Below the pieces are notes generated by a model. The model saw only the letters and a program-made list of their open reading frames with translations. It was not told the origin of the DNA and ran no database searches. 64,000 nt of DNA from Myxococcus guangdongensis. Its GTDB lineage: Bacteria; Myxococcota; Myxococcia; Myxococcales; Myxococcaceae. This document shows positions 1 to 8,553 of this stretch, piece after piece (within the stretch, counting starts at the first letter, position 1; each line of letters begins with the position of its first letter). The stretch covers positions 661,328-725,327 of the forward strand of contig NZ_JAJVKW010000005.1 in the NCBI RefSeq assembly GCF_024198255.1, in the 5' to 3' direction. Both the position numbers and the translations under genes were made by a program.

Positions 1-1005
1 CGCGCGATTGATTCACTTCAGGCGGCACTTCGCTCTGGCGCGGTGCACCACGCGTATCTCTTCGCGGGGCCGGAGGGCGTGGGCAAGGAGCGAGCAGCCG
101 TGGGCCTGGCCCAGGCGCTCACCTGCCCCGAGCAGCCGGACGTGGGCTGCGGCACCTGCGCCAGCTGCACGCGCGTGGCGCGCGGCCTCCACCCCGACGT
201 CACCTGGGTGATGCCCGACGATGAGCGCGTGTCGCGAGGCCTCGCGGGGCGCTCGGACTTCACGGGCACGCCGAGCCGGGATCTGCGCGTGGAGCAGATC
301 CGCCAGCTGCAGGAGCGGCTGGCCCTGCGCGGGCTGGAGTCGCGCCGCAAGGTGGCCATCCTCGTCTCCGCGCAGGCGATGAACGTGCAGGCGCAGAACG
401 CGTTCCTCAAGACGCTGGAGGAGCCGCCGTCGGACACCACGCTGGTGCTGGTGGCCAGCGCCATGGACAAGCTGCTGCCCACCATCCGCAGCCGGTGCAG
501 CAAGGTGCACTTCGGCCCGCTGCCGGTGGAGCTGGTCGCCGAGCGCGTGCGCACCGAGCGCAAGCTGGACGCGGACACCGCGCAGCTGGCGGCCATCATG
601 GCCGGAGGCAGCCTGGGCCGCGCGCTGTCGCTGGACGTGGAGGCGCTGGCCCGCCGCAAGGACGTGGTGACGGCCTTCGAGAGCCTGCGCGGCGACAACG
701 CGGTGGGGCTCTTGCGCTTCGCGGACGAGCACGGCGGCTCGCGCGAGGACGCGGAGGCGACGCTGGAGCTGTTGACGCTCTGGACGCGCGACGTGGCCCT
801 GGCCAAGGTCGGCCGCGAGGACTCGCTGGCGAACCGCGACCTGCGTGCGCTGGCGGTGGAGGTGGGCGCGCGGCTGTCCGATGCGTGGCTGCACCGTCGC
901 CATGCGCTGCTCGACGGCGCGCGCGCGGCGGTGGCCCGCAACGGCGCGCCCCGGCTGCAGTTGGAGCGGATGCTCATCGACCTGTTCACGGAGACGTCCC
1001 GATGA
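1..1005 (+). CDS. holB: DNA polymerase III delta' subunit (5'-truncated by window)
   Basis: Clamp-loader subunit that, with HolA and DnaX, loads the sliding clamp at replication forks. The reading frame is open from base 1 and the residues before the first GTG (base 43) already look like a clamp-loader N-terminus (RAIDSLQAALRSGAVHHAYL), so the true start lies outside the window. Visible features are a P-loop (GPEGVGKE), a four-cysteine zinc module of the type seen in DnaX/HolB (CPEQPDVGCGTCASC) and the NAFLKTLEEPP segment typical of delta'. The stop overlaps the holA start (ATGA), so the two genes are translationally coupled. Confidence 0.93.
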   Translation, partial: RAIDSLQAALRSGAVHHAYLFAGPEGVGKERAAVGLAQALTCPEQPDVGCGTCASCTRVARGLHPDVTWVMPDDERVSRGLAGRSDFTGTPSRDLRVEQIRQLQERLALRGLESRRKVAILVSAQAMNVQAQNAFLKTLEEPPSDTTLVLVASAMDKLLPTIRSRCSKVHFGPLPVELVAERVRTERKLDADTAQLAAIMAGGSLGRALSLDVEALARRKDVVTAFESLRGDNAVGLLRFADEHGGSREDAEATLELLTLWTRDVALAKVGREDSLANRDLRALAVEVGARLSDAWLHRRHALLDGARAAVARNGAPRLQLERMLIDLFTETSR

Positions 1006-2318
1006 GCTCGGAGCTGGACGACGTGCTGGCGGGCGTGAAGGCCGGGAAGCTCGCGCCGCTGTACCTGCTGTGGGGCGAGGAGTTCCTGGTCCGCAAGGGC
1101 GCCGACGAGCTGGTCAAGCTGCTGGTGCCCGACGCGGCGGTGGGCCTCAACCTCGTCACGCTGGACGCGGGCAGCCCGCGCGAGGTGGCGCAGGAGCTGG
1201 CCACCCTGCCGCTGTTCCCCGGCCGCAAGGTCGTGGTGGTGAGGGACCCGGAGTTCCTCGCGCCGAAGAAGGGGCGCGGAGATCCGCTGGCCAAGGCGCG
1301 CGAGGCGTGGAAGGCGGGCAAGCGCAAGGAGGGCGCCCGGCGACTGCTGGCGCTGGCGGCGCGCGCGGGCTGGGGCGTGGACCAGCTGGACCCGTCCGCG
1401 TCCAAGGCGCCGTCGGTGGAGCAGTGGAAGGAGGAGCTGAACGTCGACCTCGCGGAGGCGGACGTGGCGTTCCTGAAGGAGGCCGCGGCCTTCTGCAAGG
1501 AGGAGCGCATCAGCGCCCCCGAGGGCGACGCCACCGTGCTCATCGACCTCATCCAGAAGGGCGCGCCGGCGGGACACGCGCTGGTGATGGCGGCCACGGA
1601 GGTGGACGCGAAGAACCCGCTGGTGAAGCTGGCGCAGGACAAGGGCCACGTCGTCGAGCGCAAGGTGGCCGCGCGCCACAAGGACCTGGACCTCTCCGAC
1701 ATCGCCAAGGAGTTCCTGGCGCCCTTCAAGAAGAAGCTGGGGCCTGGCGCGCTGGAGGAGCTCAAGGAGCGCGTGGGCGGCAACATCCGCCTGCTGCAGT
1801 CGGAGCTGGAGAAGCTGGCCACGTACTCGGAGGGGCCCGCCATCGAGCGCTCCGACGTGGTGATGCTGGTGCACCACGCGCGCGAGGAGGAGTTCTTCGA
1901 GCTGTCCGAGGCGCTCCAGAAGCGCGACTTCCGCGGCGCGCTGTCCTACGCGGAGGACGCGATGGGGCAGGGGACGCACGCGCTGCAGCTGTTGGGCGCG
2001 GTGGCCTCCATCGTCCGCACGCTGCTGGAGAGCCACGAGTGGCTGACGCGCTACGCGGGAGGCACGCCGCCGCGCACCGCGAAGGACGTGGAGGCCCGCG
2101 TGTTCCCCAAGCTGGAGGCGGAGCTGAAGGGCACCCGGCGCAAGATGCCCAACGCGTGGGCGCTCACCTTCAGCATGAAGGCGGCCGCGGGCTACGAGCG
2201 CAAGGAGCTGCTCGGCGCGCTGGTGGCATGCGCGGAGGCGGACCTGTCGCTGAAGTCGTCTGGCAACGGGCGGCTGGTCATCGAGCGGCTGCTGGCCACC
2301 GTGTGCCTCGGCGCCTGA
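1002..2318 (+). CDS. holA: DNA polymerase III delta subunit
   Basis: The 438-residue protein matches the delta subunit that opens the beta clamp. The start ATG overlaps the holB stop; the frame extends far upstream but only as a shadow of holB. The N-terminus (LAPLYLLWGEEFLVRKGADEL) is the usual HolA opening, and the C-terminal half contains the collar-like region (VGGNIRLLQSELEKLATYS, then an EEFFELSEALQKRDF stretch). It is longer than the Escherichia coli protein because of a lysine-rich segment at about residues 85-150. The holB-holA pair as neighbouring genes is what one expects for clamp-loader parts. Confidence 0.9.
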   Translation: MSSELDDVLAGVKAGKLAPLYLLWGEEFLVRKGADELVKLLVPDAAVGLNLVTLDAGSPREVAQELATLPLFPGRKVVVVRDPEFLAPKKGRGDPLAKAREAWKAGKRKEGARRLLALAARAGWGVDQLDPSASKAPSVEQWKEELNVDLAEADVAFLKEAAAFCKEERISAPEGDATVLIDLIQKGAPAGHALVMAATEVDAKNPLVKLAQDKGHVVERKVAARHKDLDLSDIAKEFLAPFKKKLGPGALEELKERVGGNIRLLQSELEKLATYSEGPAIERSDVVMLVHHAREEEFFELSEALQKRDFRGALSYAEDAMGQGTHALQLLGAVASIVRTLLESHEWLTRYAGGTPPRTAKDVEARVFPKLEAELKGTRRKMPNAWALTFSMKAAAGYERKELLGALVACAEADLSLKSSGNGRLVIERLLATVCLGA

Positions 2319-2379
2319 GGGGCGGGCGGGCACGCTGGGACGTGCACTCGGAGTCCGGCTCGGGTAGAGGAGGCGGCGT

Positions 2380-2841
2380 ATGGCGGACAAGCGTCGCTTC
2401 GACCTCTTCGCGGATTTCATCGTGTCGCGCTTCATGGCCCCTCGCGTCTTCGACGTGGCGGGAGGGCAGGGGCGCCTCAACGAGGCCCTGACGCGGCGGG
2501 GCCGCGCCGTCACCACCTTCGATTTGCGGCACAAGCACCTGCCGGTGACGTACGCCCAGCGCATCTTCACGGTCGACGAGCCGTGCGAGGCGGAGCTGGT
2601 GGTGGGCATGCACCCGGACGGCGCCACCCGCGTCATCATCGAGTACGCGGCGAGGCATCGGCTGCCGTTCGCGGTGGTGCCGTGCTGCTCGGACAACGGG
2701 ATGCCCTACAACCCGTGGATGCGTCACCTGGCGGAGCTGGCGCGCGCGTCCGGCTTCACCACTGTCGAGGAGGTGAAGCTCTCCATGGACGGCCGGGCAC
2801 GCGTCCTCGTGGGCGAGCCTGCCCCCGTCGGGCCGGCCTGA
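2380..2841 (+). CDS. SAM-dependent methyltransferase-like protein
   Basis: A 153-residue protein with a Rossmann-type SAM-binding loop near the N-terminus (FDVAGGQGRLN) and an acidic residue after the next strand (TTFDLRHK). A later segment, PFAVVPCCSDNGMPYNPWMRHLAELA, is split here as PFAVVPCC and PYNPWMRHL and suggests a small-molecule or RNA/DNA methyltransferase, but the substrate cannot be read. A strong Shine-Dalgarno (GAGGAGG) precedes the ATG. It stands alone between holA and the next gene. Confidence 0.6.
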   Translation: MADKRRFDLFADFIVSRFMAPRVFDVAGGQGRLNEALTRRGRAVTTFDLRHKHLPVTYAQRIFTVDEPCEAELVVGMHPDGATRVIIEYAARHRLPFAVVPCCSDNGMPYNPWMRHLAELARASGFTTVEEVKLSMDGRARVLVGEPAPVGPA

Positions 2842-2942
2842 GGCGAGTGCCCGCCCGACGACACGTCCGGTGTCCCGGGGGCTGGCTGCCCCGACCCCGC
2901 TTCGGCGTCTAGCTTCCCGGACATCGACGCGGGGAGCGGGAG

Positions 2943-3494
2943 ATGGTGACGGAGTGGGACGGGCATGCGACGGCGCAGGTCTGGCGACCCGGCACATACC
3001 CAGGACTGGTGCTGTACCGGGTGAGTGGCCGAGCCACCACGCAGGCGTTGCATGTCCATGACGAGCTCCAGCTCACGCTGGACGTGGGGCATGTCCAGCA
3101 GGTGTGCTGCGGAGGGGTCCGGCTGATGGCCCCCCCCGGAAGCCTCGTCGTGATTCCTCCGGGCGAGGTCCACGCGCTGCACGCCGAGAGCGGTCGGCCT
3201 GGGGTGCTGTGCGGGATGCTCGTGCCGGTGGCCCTCCTCAGGCCGCCGTCGCGCCCTGCCCGGGAGGAGGAGGGACCGCCCATCGTCGACGACCTCTTTC
3301 CCGGAGGGGGCGCGGTGCTCGCCGACCCGGACGTGGCGCGGGACTTCGTGGCGCTGCACCGCGCGCTGCGGGGGCTCGCCGCCGAGTCGGGGGCGCACTT
3401 GTGGCCCCTGCTCTCCCGGTTGCTGGCGCGCCTGCGTCAGGGCCGCGGTGGGCTCAGCGCGACGTGGGGTGGGGGACATCGAGCATCGCCGTGA
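2943..3494 (+). CDS. Cupin-type AraC N-terminal sensor domain without HTH
   Basis: The 183 residues resemble the ligand-binding cupin half of AraC-family regulators: YRVSGRATTQALHVHDELQL, a GSLVVIPPGEVHALH turn, and a C-terminal helical stretch. The usual two helix-turn-helix motifs (about 100 residues) are missing: after LLSRLLARLRQ the frame runs into a low-complexity tail and stops. It is either a truncated regulator or a stand-alone cupin. Its 3' end overlaps the convergent NRDE gene by 41 bases, which fits a frame that has drifted into antisense sequence after losing the DNA-binding half. Confidence 0.55.
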   Translation: MVTEWDGHATAQVWRPGTYPGLVLYRVSGRATTQALHVHDELQLTLDVGHVQQVCCGGVRLMAPPGSLVVIPPGEVHALHAESGRPGVLCGMLVPVALLRPPSRPAREEEGPPIVDDLFPGGGAVLADPDVARDFVALHRALRGLAAESGAHLWPLLSRLLARLRQGRGGLSATWGGGHRASP

Positions 3495-4263
3495 TGTCCT
3501 CCCAGGGGCCCTCGCACGGCGCGGACTGCGACACCAGGTAGTGCCCCACGCGTCCCGGAGCCAGGGCGACGATGGAGGACCAGCGCGTGCCGTAGGCGGG
3601 CGTGTGGATGCAGAGCGCCTGCAGGCGACGCAGGAACTCGGGAGGCAGTGACTCACCGGGCGCGGGGAGCGGTGTCCCCGTCGTCGGGGGCAGCAGGTCG
3701 TCGCCGAGCAGGGCCTTGAGCCCCGCTTCGAACCGGGGCCAGGGCTCGTGCGGCAGCTCCGCGGCGAGCACCCGGGCGCGCGCCACCTTGGGGAGCTCCG
3801 GGCTGTCGAGCACGTCATTGGGGAGCACGTGGATGCCTGGGGGGACGTCCTCGCGCCGCAGCTCGGCCTGGCCGGTCCTGGCGTAGGCGACCCGCAGCGT
3901 CCGGGCATCACCGTAGAGGAGGTTGAAGGGCAGGAAGTCCTCGCCGGACAGCGTGTCCAGGTAGCGCTCGATGCCCTCCACGCTGGCGGCCCGCAGGGCC
4001 TGGAGGACCACCTCTCCCCTCGAGCGGGGGGCCGGGCCCTTCCCTTGTCCGCCGCGCTGGTTCGTCAGGCCCACGAAGAGGCCCTCGTTAGTCACTCCCA
4101 TCCACGTCCCGCCGCGCTCCACGTCCCGTCCGCCGACGGCGCGAGGGGACTCGAGCAGGACCTGGGGGCCCGTCGTGGGACGTGCGTAGAACTCGTCCCG
4201 GTTGGCCGCGAGCACCAGCGGCCATTCGGGGTGGACCTGACGAAGGATGACGATGGTGCACAT
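3454..4263 (-). CDS. NRDE (TANGO2-like) family protein
   Basis: A 269-residue protein starting MCTIVILRQVHPEWPLVLAANRDEF, the hallmark N-terminus with Cys2 and the NRDE motif that names the family. WSSIVAL near the C-terminus is also typical. The family is found from bacteria to man (TANGO2) and its biochemical role is unsettled; a link to heme or lipid handling has been proposed for eukaryotic members. I chose the ATG at 4263 because Cys2 must follow the initiator Met; the longer upstream extension lacks family features. It diverges from metG across a 114-base gap. Confidence 0.85.
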   Translation of the reverse strand: MCTIVILRQVHPEWPLVLAANRDEFYARPTTGPQVLLESPRAVGGRDVERGGTWMGVTNEGLFVGLTNQRGGQGKGPAPRSRGEVVLQALRAASVEGIERYLDTLSGEDFLPFNLLYGDARTLRVAYARTGQAELRREDVPPGIHVLPNDVLDSPELPKVARARVLAAELPHEPWPRFEAGLKALLGDDLLPPTTGTPLPAPGESLPPEFLRRLQALCIHTPAYGTRWSSIVALAPGRVGHYLVSQSAPCEGPWEDITAMLDVPHPTSR

Positions 4264-4377
4264 TCGTATCCGGTCGATAACATCCCCGGCTCCGTCGTGC
4301 ATTCGTGCGCGCGGCCCCACGCCGTCGATGACCTCGGCCCCCCGAGCGGCTAATGTCCGCCGCCCCCAGGAGAGTCC

Positions 4378-6498
4378 ATGGCGGAGAGAATCCTCGTCAC
4401 CAGTGCGCTTCCGTACGCGAACGGCCCCATCCATCTCGGGCACGCCGTCGAGTACATCCAGACCGATATCTACGTGCGCTTCCTCCGCTCATGCGGCAAG
4501 GACGTCGTCTACTTCTGCGCGGACGACACGCACGGCACGCCCATCGAGCTCAACGCGGCGAAGCACGGGCTCAAGCCCGAGGAGTTCATCGCCCGCTTCC
4601 AGGACGAGCACCAGAAGGACTTCCACGACCTGGACGTGCGCTTCGACGCCTTCCACTCCACCAACTCGCCGGAGAACCGCCACTACGCGGAGCTCATCTA
4701 CGGGCGGCTGAAGGAGAAGGGCGACATCGAGCGCAAGGACGTCGAACAGGCGTACTGCGAGAAGGACCGCCGGTTCCTGCCCGACCGCTTCATCAAGGGC
4801 ACCTGTCCCAACTGCAAGTCGCCGGACCAGTACGGTGACGTCTGTGAGAAGTGCGGCAAGGCGTACAGCCCCACGGACCTCATCGACCCGCACTGTTCGC
4901 TGTGTGGCACGCCGCCGGTGCGCAAGTCATCGGCGCACCTGTTCTTCAAGCTCTCGAAGCACGCGGACTTCCTCCAGGCGCTCCTGCGCAAGCCGGGCTT
5001 CCTCCACCCGGGGCTCGCGACGCAGCTGCAGGGCTTCTTCGAGAAGGGCCTCGCGGACTGGGACATCAGCCGCGACGGGCCCTACTTCGGCTTCGCGATT
5101 CCCGGTGAGACGGACAAGTACTTCTACGTCTGGCTGGACGCGCCCATCGGCTACATCGCCACGACGGAGAAGTGGGCGAAGCAGACGGGCAAGGCGCAGA
5201 GCGCGCTGGACTATTGGAGCAAGGACAGCGGCGCGCGCATCGTCCACTTCATCGGCAAGGACATCGTCTACTTCCACGCGCTGTTCTGGCCCGCGGTGCT
5301 GGACGTGGCGGGCCTGCATGTGCCGAGTGAGATCAAGGTCCACGGGCACCTCACGGTGAACGGGGAGAAGATGTCGAAGAGCCGCGGCACCATGATTCCG
5401 GTGCGCGACTACCTGACCCAGCTGGACCCCAGCTACCTGCGCTACTTCTACGCGGCCAACCTGGGCGCGGGCGTGGAGGACCTGGACCTCAACCTCAAGG
5501 ACTTCCGTCTGCGGGTGAACGGGGAGCTGGTCAACAACGTGGGCAACCTGGCCAACCGCGCGCTGTCGCTCCTGGCCGGGCCGCTGGGCGGGACGCTGGC
5601 GCCGGCGCGGGCCGAGGGGCCTGGACGCGCGCTGGTGGAGTCGGTGCTGGCCCGGGTCGGCGAGGCGCGAGAGGCGTTCGAGAAGCTCGAGTACCGCAAC
5701 GCCATCCGCGTCATCACGGACATCGCGTCGGCGGCGAATGCCTTCGTGCAGGCGCAGGCGCCGTGGGCGCTGGTGAAGAAGGACGCGGAGGCGGCGCGCG
5801 CGGACCTCTCCGACGCGGCGGATGTCGTGTACCTGCTGGGCGCGTTGCTGGCCCCGGTGACGCCTCGGTTGTCCGAGAAGCTGTTCGCGCAGCTGGGCGC
5901 GCCGCCGCTCACGTTCCAGGCGCTGGAGGGTGCGAAGTACCCGCTCCTGGACCGCAGCCGCCCCATCGGCACGCCGGAGCCGCTGTTGCCCCGGCTGGAG
6001 GAGGAGCGCGTCAACGCCATCCTCTCGCTGCCCGCGGGTGGCGCGCCGCCCCCGGCCGCCGAGGTGAAGAAGGCGGAGGGTGGCAAGGAGAAGAAGGCCG
6101 AGAAGAAGCCGGCCGAGGCCGCGCCCGTCACTCAGGCCACGGAGGGCGCGGGGGCAGGGGAGGCGTCCGCTGAAATCGAGTACGCGGACTTCGCCAAGGT
6201 GGTGCTCAAGTCGGGCAAGGTGCTCGCGGCGGAGAAGGTCCCCAAGGCGGACAAGCTGCTGAAGCTCACGGTGGACGTGGGTGAGGCGACGGGCCCGCGC
6301 ACCATCGTCTCGGGCATCGCCGAGGCGTTCGCTCCGGAGACGCTGGTGGGGCGCAACGTCGTGGTGGTGGCGAACCTGAAGCCCCGCAGCCTCAAGGGCA
6401 TCTCGTCGCGCGGCATGCTCCTGACGGCGGGCCCGGGCGGCAAGGACCTGTCCCTGTTGGACCCGGGCAACGTCCCTCCCGGCAGCGACGTGAAGTAG
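4378..6498 (+). CDS. metG: Methionyl-tRNA synthetase with C-terminal tRNA-binding domain
   Basis: Charges tRNA-Met in the cytoplasm. The 706 residues show the class I signature HLGH in ANGPIHLGH near the N-terminus, a knuckle with zinc-ligand cysteines (CPNC, CEKC, CSLC) from about residue 142, and KMSKS at about residue 331. Residues from about 600 form the EMAPII/Arc1-like OB-fold domain (FAKVVLKSGKVLAAEKVPKA). A lysine/alanine-rich linker (about 555-598) joins the two parts. An AGGAGAG Shine-Dalgarno lies just before the ATG. The last codons take part in a tandem repeat that continues past the stop. Confidence 0.97.
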   Translation: MAERILVTSALPYANGPIHLGHAVEYIQTDIYVRFLRSCGKDVVYFCADDTHGTPIELNAAKHGLKPEEFIARFQDEHQKDFHDLDVRFDAFHSTNSPENRHYAELIYGRLKEKGDIERKDVEQAYCEKDRRFLPDRFIKGTCPNCKSPDQYGDVCEKCGKAYSPTDLIDPHCSLCGTPPVRKSSAHLFFKLSKHADFLQALLRKPGFLHPGLATQLQGFFEKGLADWDISRDGPYFGFAIPGETDKYFYVWLDAPIGYIATTEKWAKQTGKAQSALDYWSKDSGARIVHFIGKDIVYFHALFWPAVLDVAGLHVPSEIKVHGHLTVNGEKMSKSRGTMIPVRDYLTQLDPSYLRYFYAANLGAGVEDLDLNLKDFRLRVNGELVNNVGNLANRALSLLAGPLGGTLAPARAEGPGRALVESVLARVGEAREAFEKLEYRNAIRVITDIASAANAFVQAQAPWALVKKDAEAARADLSDAADVVYLLGALLAPVTPRLSEKLFAQLGAPPLTFQALEGAKYPLLDRSRPIGTPEPLLPRLEEERVNAILSLPAGGAPPPAAEVKKAEGGKEKKAEKKPAEAAPVTQATEGAGAGEASAEIEYADFAKVVLKSGKVLAAEKVPKADKLLKLTVDVGEATGPRTIVSGIAEAFAPETLVGRNVVVVANLKPRSLKGISSRGMLLTAGPGGKDLSLLDPGNVPPGSDVK

Positions 6499-6755
6499 TC
6501 GGCGCGGACGGGGCAGGGAGGTAACGACCTGCCCTCGTTCGAATCGGGCAGTGTCCCGCCCGGACAGCGACGTGAAGTCGTCGAGCGGTGGGCGGAAGGG
6601 GCAGGGCGACAACCGCCTGCCCCTGTTCGAATCGGGCAGTGTCCCGCCGGGTCGCGACGTGAGGCCGTCGGTGCGGACGGGGCGGGCAGACGACAGCCTG
6701 CTCCCGTTCGACTCGGGCAACGTCGCGCCAGGTGGCGGCGTGAAGTCGTCGAGGT
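6445..6755 (+). repeat. Degenerate tandem repeat derived from the metG 3' end
   Basis: Four copies start at about 6445, 6526, 6614 and 6695, with periods of 81, 88 and 81 bases; the last copy is partial. The first copy contains the final codons of metG (LLDPGNVPPGSDVK and stop) plus the downstream spacer; the others repeat both parts with substitutions (for example ttcgaatcgggcagtgtcc in copies 2 and 3). Copy 2 has one extra base, so it no longer encodes the same peptide in the metG frame. This fills the 307-base gap before the HEAT-repeat gene; I see no convincing gene in it. Confidence 0.8.
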
Positions 6756-6805
6756 GTTGTGCTTCGCTCGAAGCGGACGCTGTCGGGCAAGCGAGGTGAT
6801 GGGAC

Positions 6806-7780
6806 GTGACGGATTGGCGTGCGGAGCGGGACCGGGCCTTGCTGGCGCTGGAGAACGAGAAGCGCCCCGCGTTTCGCGCGGAGGCGGCCGAGCAACTCCA
6901 TCACCTCGCGGCGGAGGTGCCTTCGCGCGCCCCCGAGTTCACGGAGGTGGTGCCTCGGATGCTGTCGGACGCGCAGCCGGAGGTGAAGCGCTCCGGTATC
7001 GCGCTGGCCACCGTGGTGCTGCCTCAAGAAGAGGCGATCGCGCTGCTCATCTCGCGGCTTCGCGACGAGGAGTCGCTGGTGCGCCTGGAGGCCACGGGCC
7101 GACTGGCGGACATGGCCCGTCCGGAGCTGCGCGGCGCGCTCGCGGGCATGCTGGAAGACGCTGTCCCCGAGGTGCGCTTCGAGGCCGCGCGAGGCATCGC
7201 CGCCCTCAAGCACCCCGCCGGTCTCGAGGTGCTCATCGACGCGCTGGACGCGGACCTGCTCCGCTTCCGTGCCCTGGGCGCCCTGGCTGAGCTGGAGGAC
7301 GCTCGCGCGCTGCCCGCCGTGAAGAAGCTGTTCAGCCGCTGGCTGCTCCCCGCCTTCGACAAGACGCAGGCCGCCGGAGTCCTCGCCCGATTGGGTGACG
7401 CCGACGGCGCCGCGCACCTGCTCCAGCGCTCGCGCAAGACGTGGAGTCAGGACCGCGCGCTCGCGGTGGAGCTGCTCGGTGAGGTGAAGGCCGCCGGCGC
7501 GCTGGAGCGACTGAAGGCCATCCTCGATGACCCGAAGGACTCCTGCCGAGGCGCCGCCGCGCGCGGCCTGGGACGTCTGGGGGACGAGCGGGCCCTGCCC
7601 TGGCTGCTCGCGGTGCTGCAGGACATGAGCGCCCAGGAAGAGGACCGGTTGGACGCGGCGGATGGCTTGTGGAGGCTGGGCCTCCCCGAGGGCCGCGAGC
7701 GCGTGCGCGCGGCGGTGAGCACCTTCACCTCACCCGAGGCACGGCAGGAACTGGACGACTTGTTTCAGGAGGGAACATGA
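6806..7780 (+). CDS. HEAT-repeat protein
   Basis: A 324-residue all-helical solenoid: repeated units with the pattern A-R-G-I-A-A-L-K-H and RLGDERALPWLLAVL are seen across the whole length, as in PBS-lyase/HEAT-repeat scaffolds. Such proteins bind other proteins; the partner cannot be inferred. It begins with GTG after a GAGGTG Shine-Dalgarno. Its stop overlaps the tatD start (ATGA), so it is probably co-translated with that nuclease gene. Confidence 0.8.
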   Translation: MTDWRAERDRALLALENEKRPAFRAEAAEQLHHLAAEVPSRAPEFTEVVPRMLSDAQPEVKRSGIALATVVLPQEEAIALLISRLRDEESLVRLEATGRLADMARPELRGALAGMLEDAVPEVRFEAARGIAALKHPAGLEVLIDALDADLLRFRALGALAELEDARALPAVKKLFSRWLLPAFDKTQAAGVLARLGDADGAAHLLQRSRKTWSQDRALAVELLGEVKAAGALERLKAILDDPKDSCRGAAARGLGRLGDERALPWLLAVLQDMSAQEEDRLDAADGLWRLGLPEGRERVRAAVSTFTSPEARQELDDLFQEGT

Positions 7781-8553
7781 GACTGGTGGACGCGCACTGC
7801 CACCTGGAAGTGAAGGACTTCGCGGACGCGGCCCCCGTGTTGGAGCGCGCGCGCGCCGCGGGCCTCATCCACGCCATCATCGTGGGCCAGTTCCACGGTC
7901 CCGGCGATTGGGGCAACGCGCTGGAGCTGGCCGCCGCGCATCCCGAGTTCCTCTCGCCCACGCTCGGCATCCACCCGCACGAGGCCGCGCGGGCCACCGA
8001 GGACGACCTGGCCACGCTGGAGCGCACCTGCGCCCGTCCCGAGGTCCGCGCCGTGGGCGAGGCGGGCCTCGACTACTACTACGACCACTCGCCCCGGGAG
8101 GCGCAGGCGCGCATCTTCCGACTCCAGTGCGAGCTCGCCGTGAAGCTGGGCAAGCCCCTGGTGGTGCACGTGCGTGACGCGCACGAGGACTGCGACGCGA
8201 TTCTCGGCGAGGTGGGCGTGTCCAAGGGCGTCATCCACTGCTTCACCGGGCACACCGACGCCGCGCGGCGCTACCTGGACCGGGGCTTCTACCTCTCGCT
8301 CTCCGGCGTCATCACCTACAAGAAGACGGAGGCGCTGCAGGACGCGGTGCGCTTCGCGCCGCTCGACAGGCTGATGGTGGAGACCGACAGCCCGTACCTG
8401 GCGCCGGTGCCGCACCGAGGGCGCAAGAACGAGCCCTCGCACGTGGTGGAGACGGCGCGGAAGCTGGCGGAGCTCAAGGGCGTGACGCTGGAGACGGTGA
8501 CCGAGGTCACCACCGCCAACGCCGCCGCCCTCTTCAACCTCAACCTGCGCTGA
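7777..8553 (+). CDS. tatD: TatD-family metal-dependent hydrolase
   Basis: A 258-residue TIM-barrel nuclease of the TatD/YcfH family, 3'-5' exonucleases linked to DNA repair or fragment clearing. Metal-binding signatures are all present: DAHCHLE at the N-terminus, GEAGLDYYYD with the bridging glutamate, VVHVRDAH, HCFTGH and ETDSPYL near the C-terminus. The chosen ATG overlaps the HEAT-repeat stop; the frame is open upstream only as shadow. The 3' end overlaps the convergent signalling gene by 14 bases. Confidence 0.92.
   Translation: MRLVDAHCHLEVKDFADAAPVLERARAAGLIHAIIVGQFHGPGDWGNALELAAAHPEFLSPTLGIHPHEAARATEDDLATLERTCARPEVRAVGEAGLDYYYDHSPREAQARIFRLQCELAVKLGKPLVVHVRDAHEDCDAILGEVGVSKGVIHCFTGHTDAARRYLDRGFYLSLSGVITYKKTEALQDAVRFAPLDRLMVETDSPYLAPVPHRGRKNEPSHVVETARKLAELKGVTLETVTEVTTANAAALFNLNLR

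Noticed and set aside
18..2696. Very long antisense open frames (also at 16689-19406, 19623-22289, 8678-10852 and 4927-6720)
   Set aside because: They lie wholly opposite recognisable genes, are Arg/His/Ala-rich as expected for GC-rich shadows, and show no domains or start signals.
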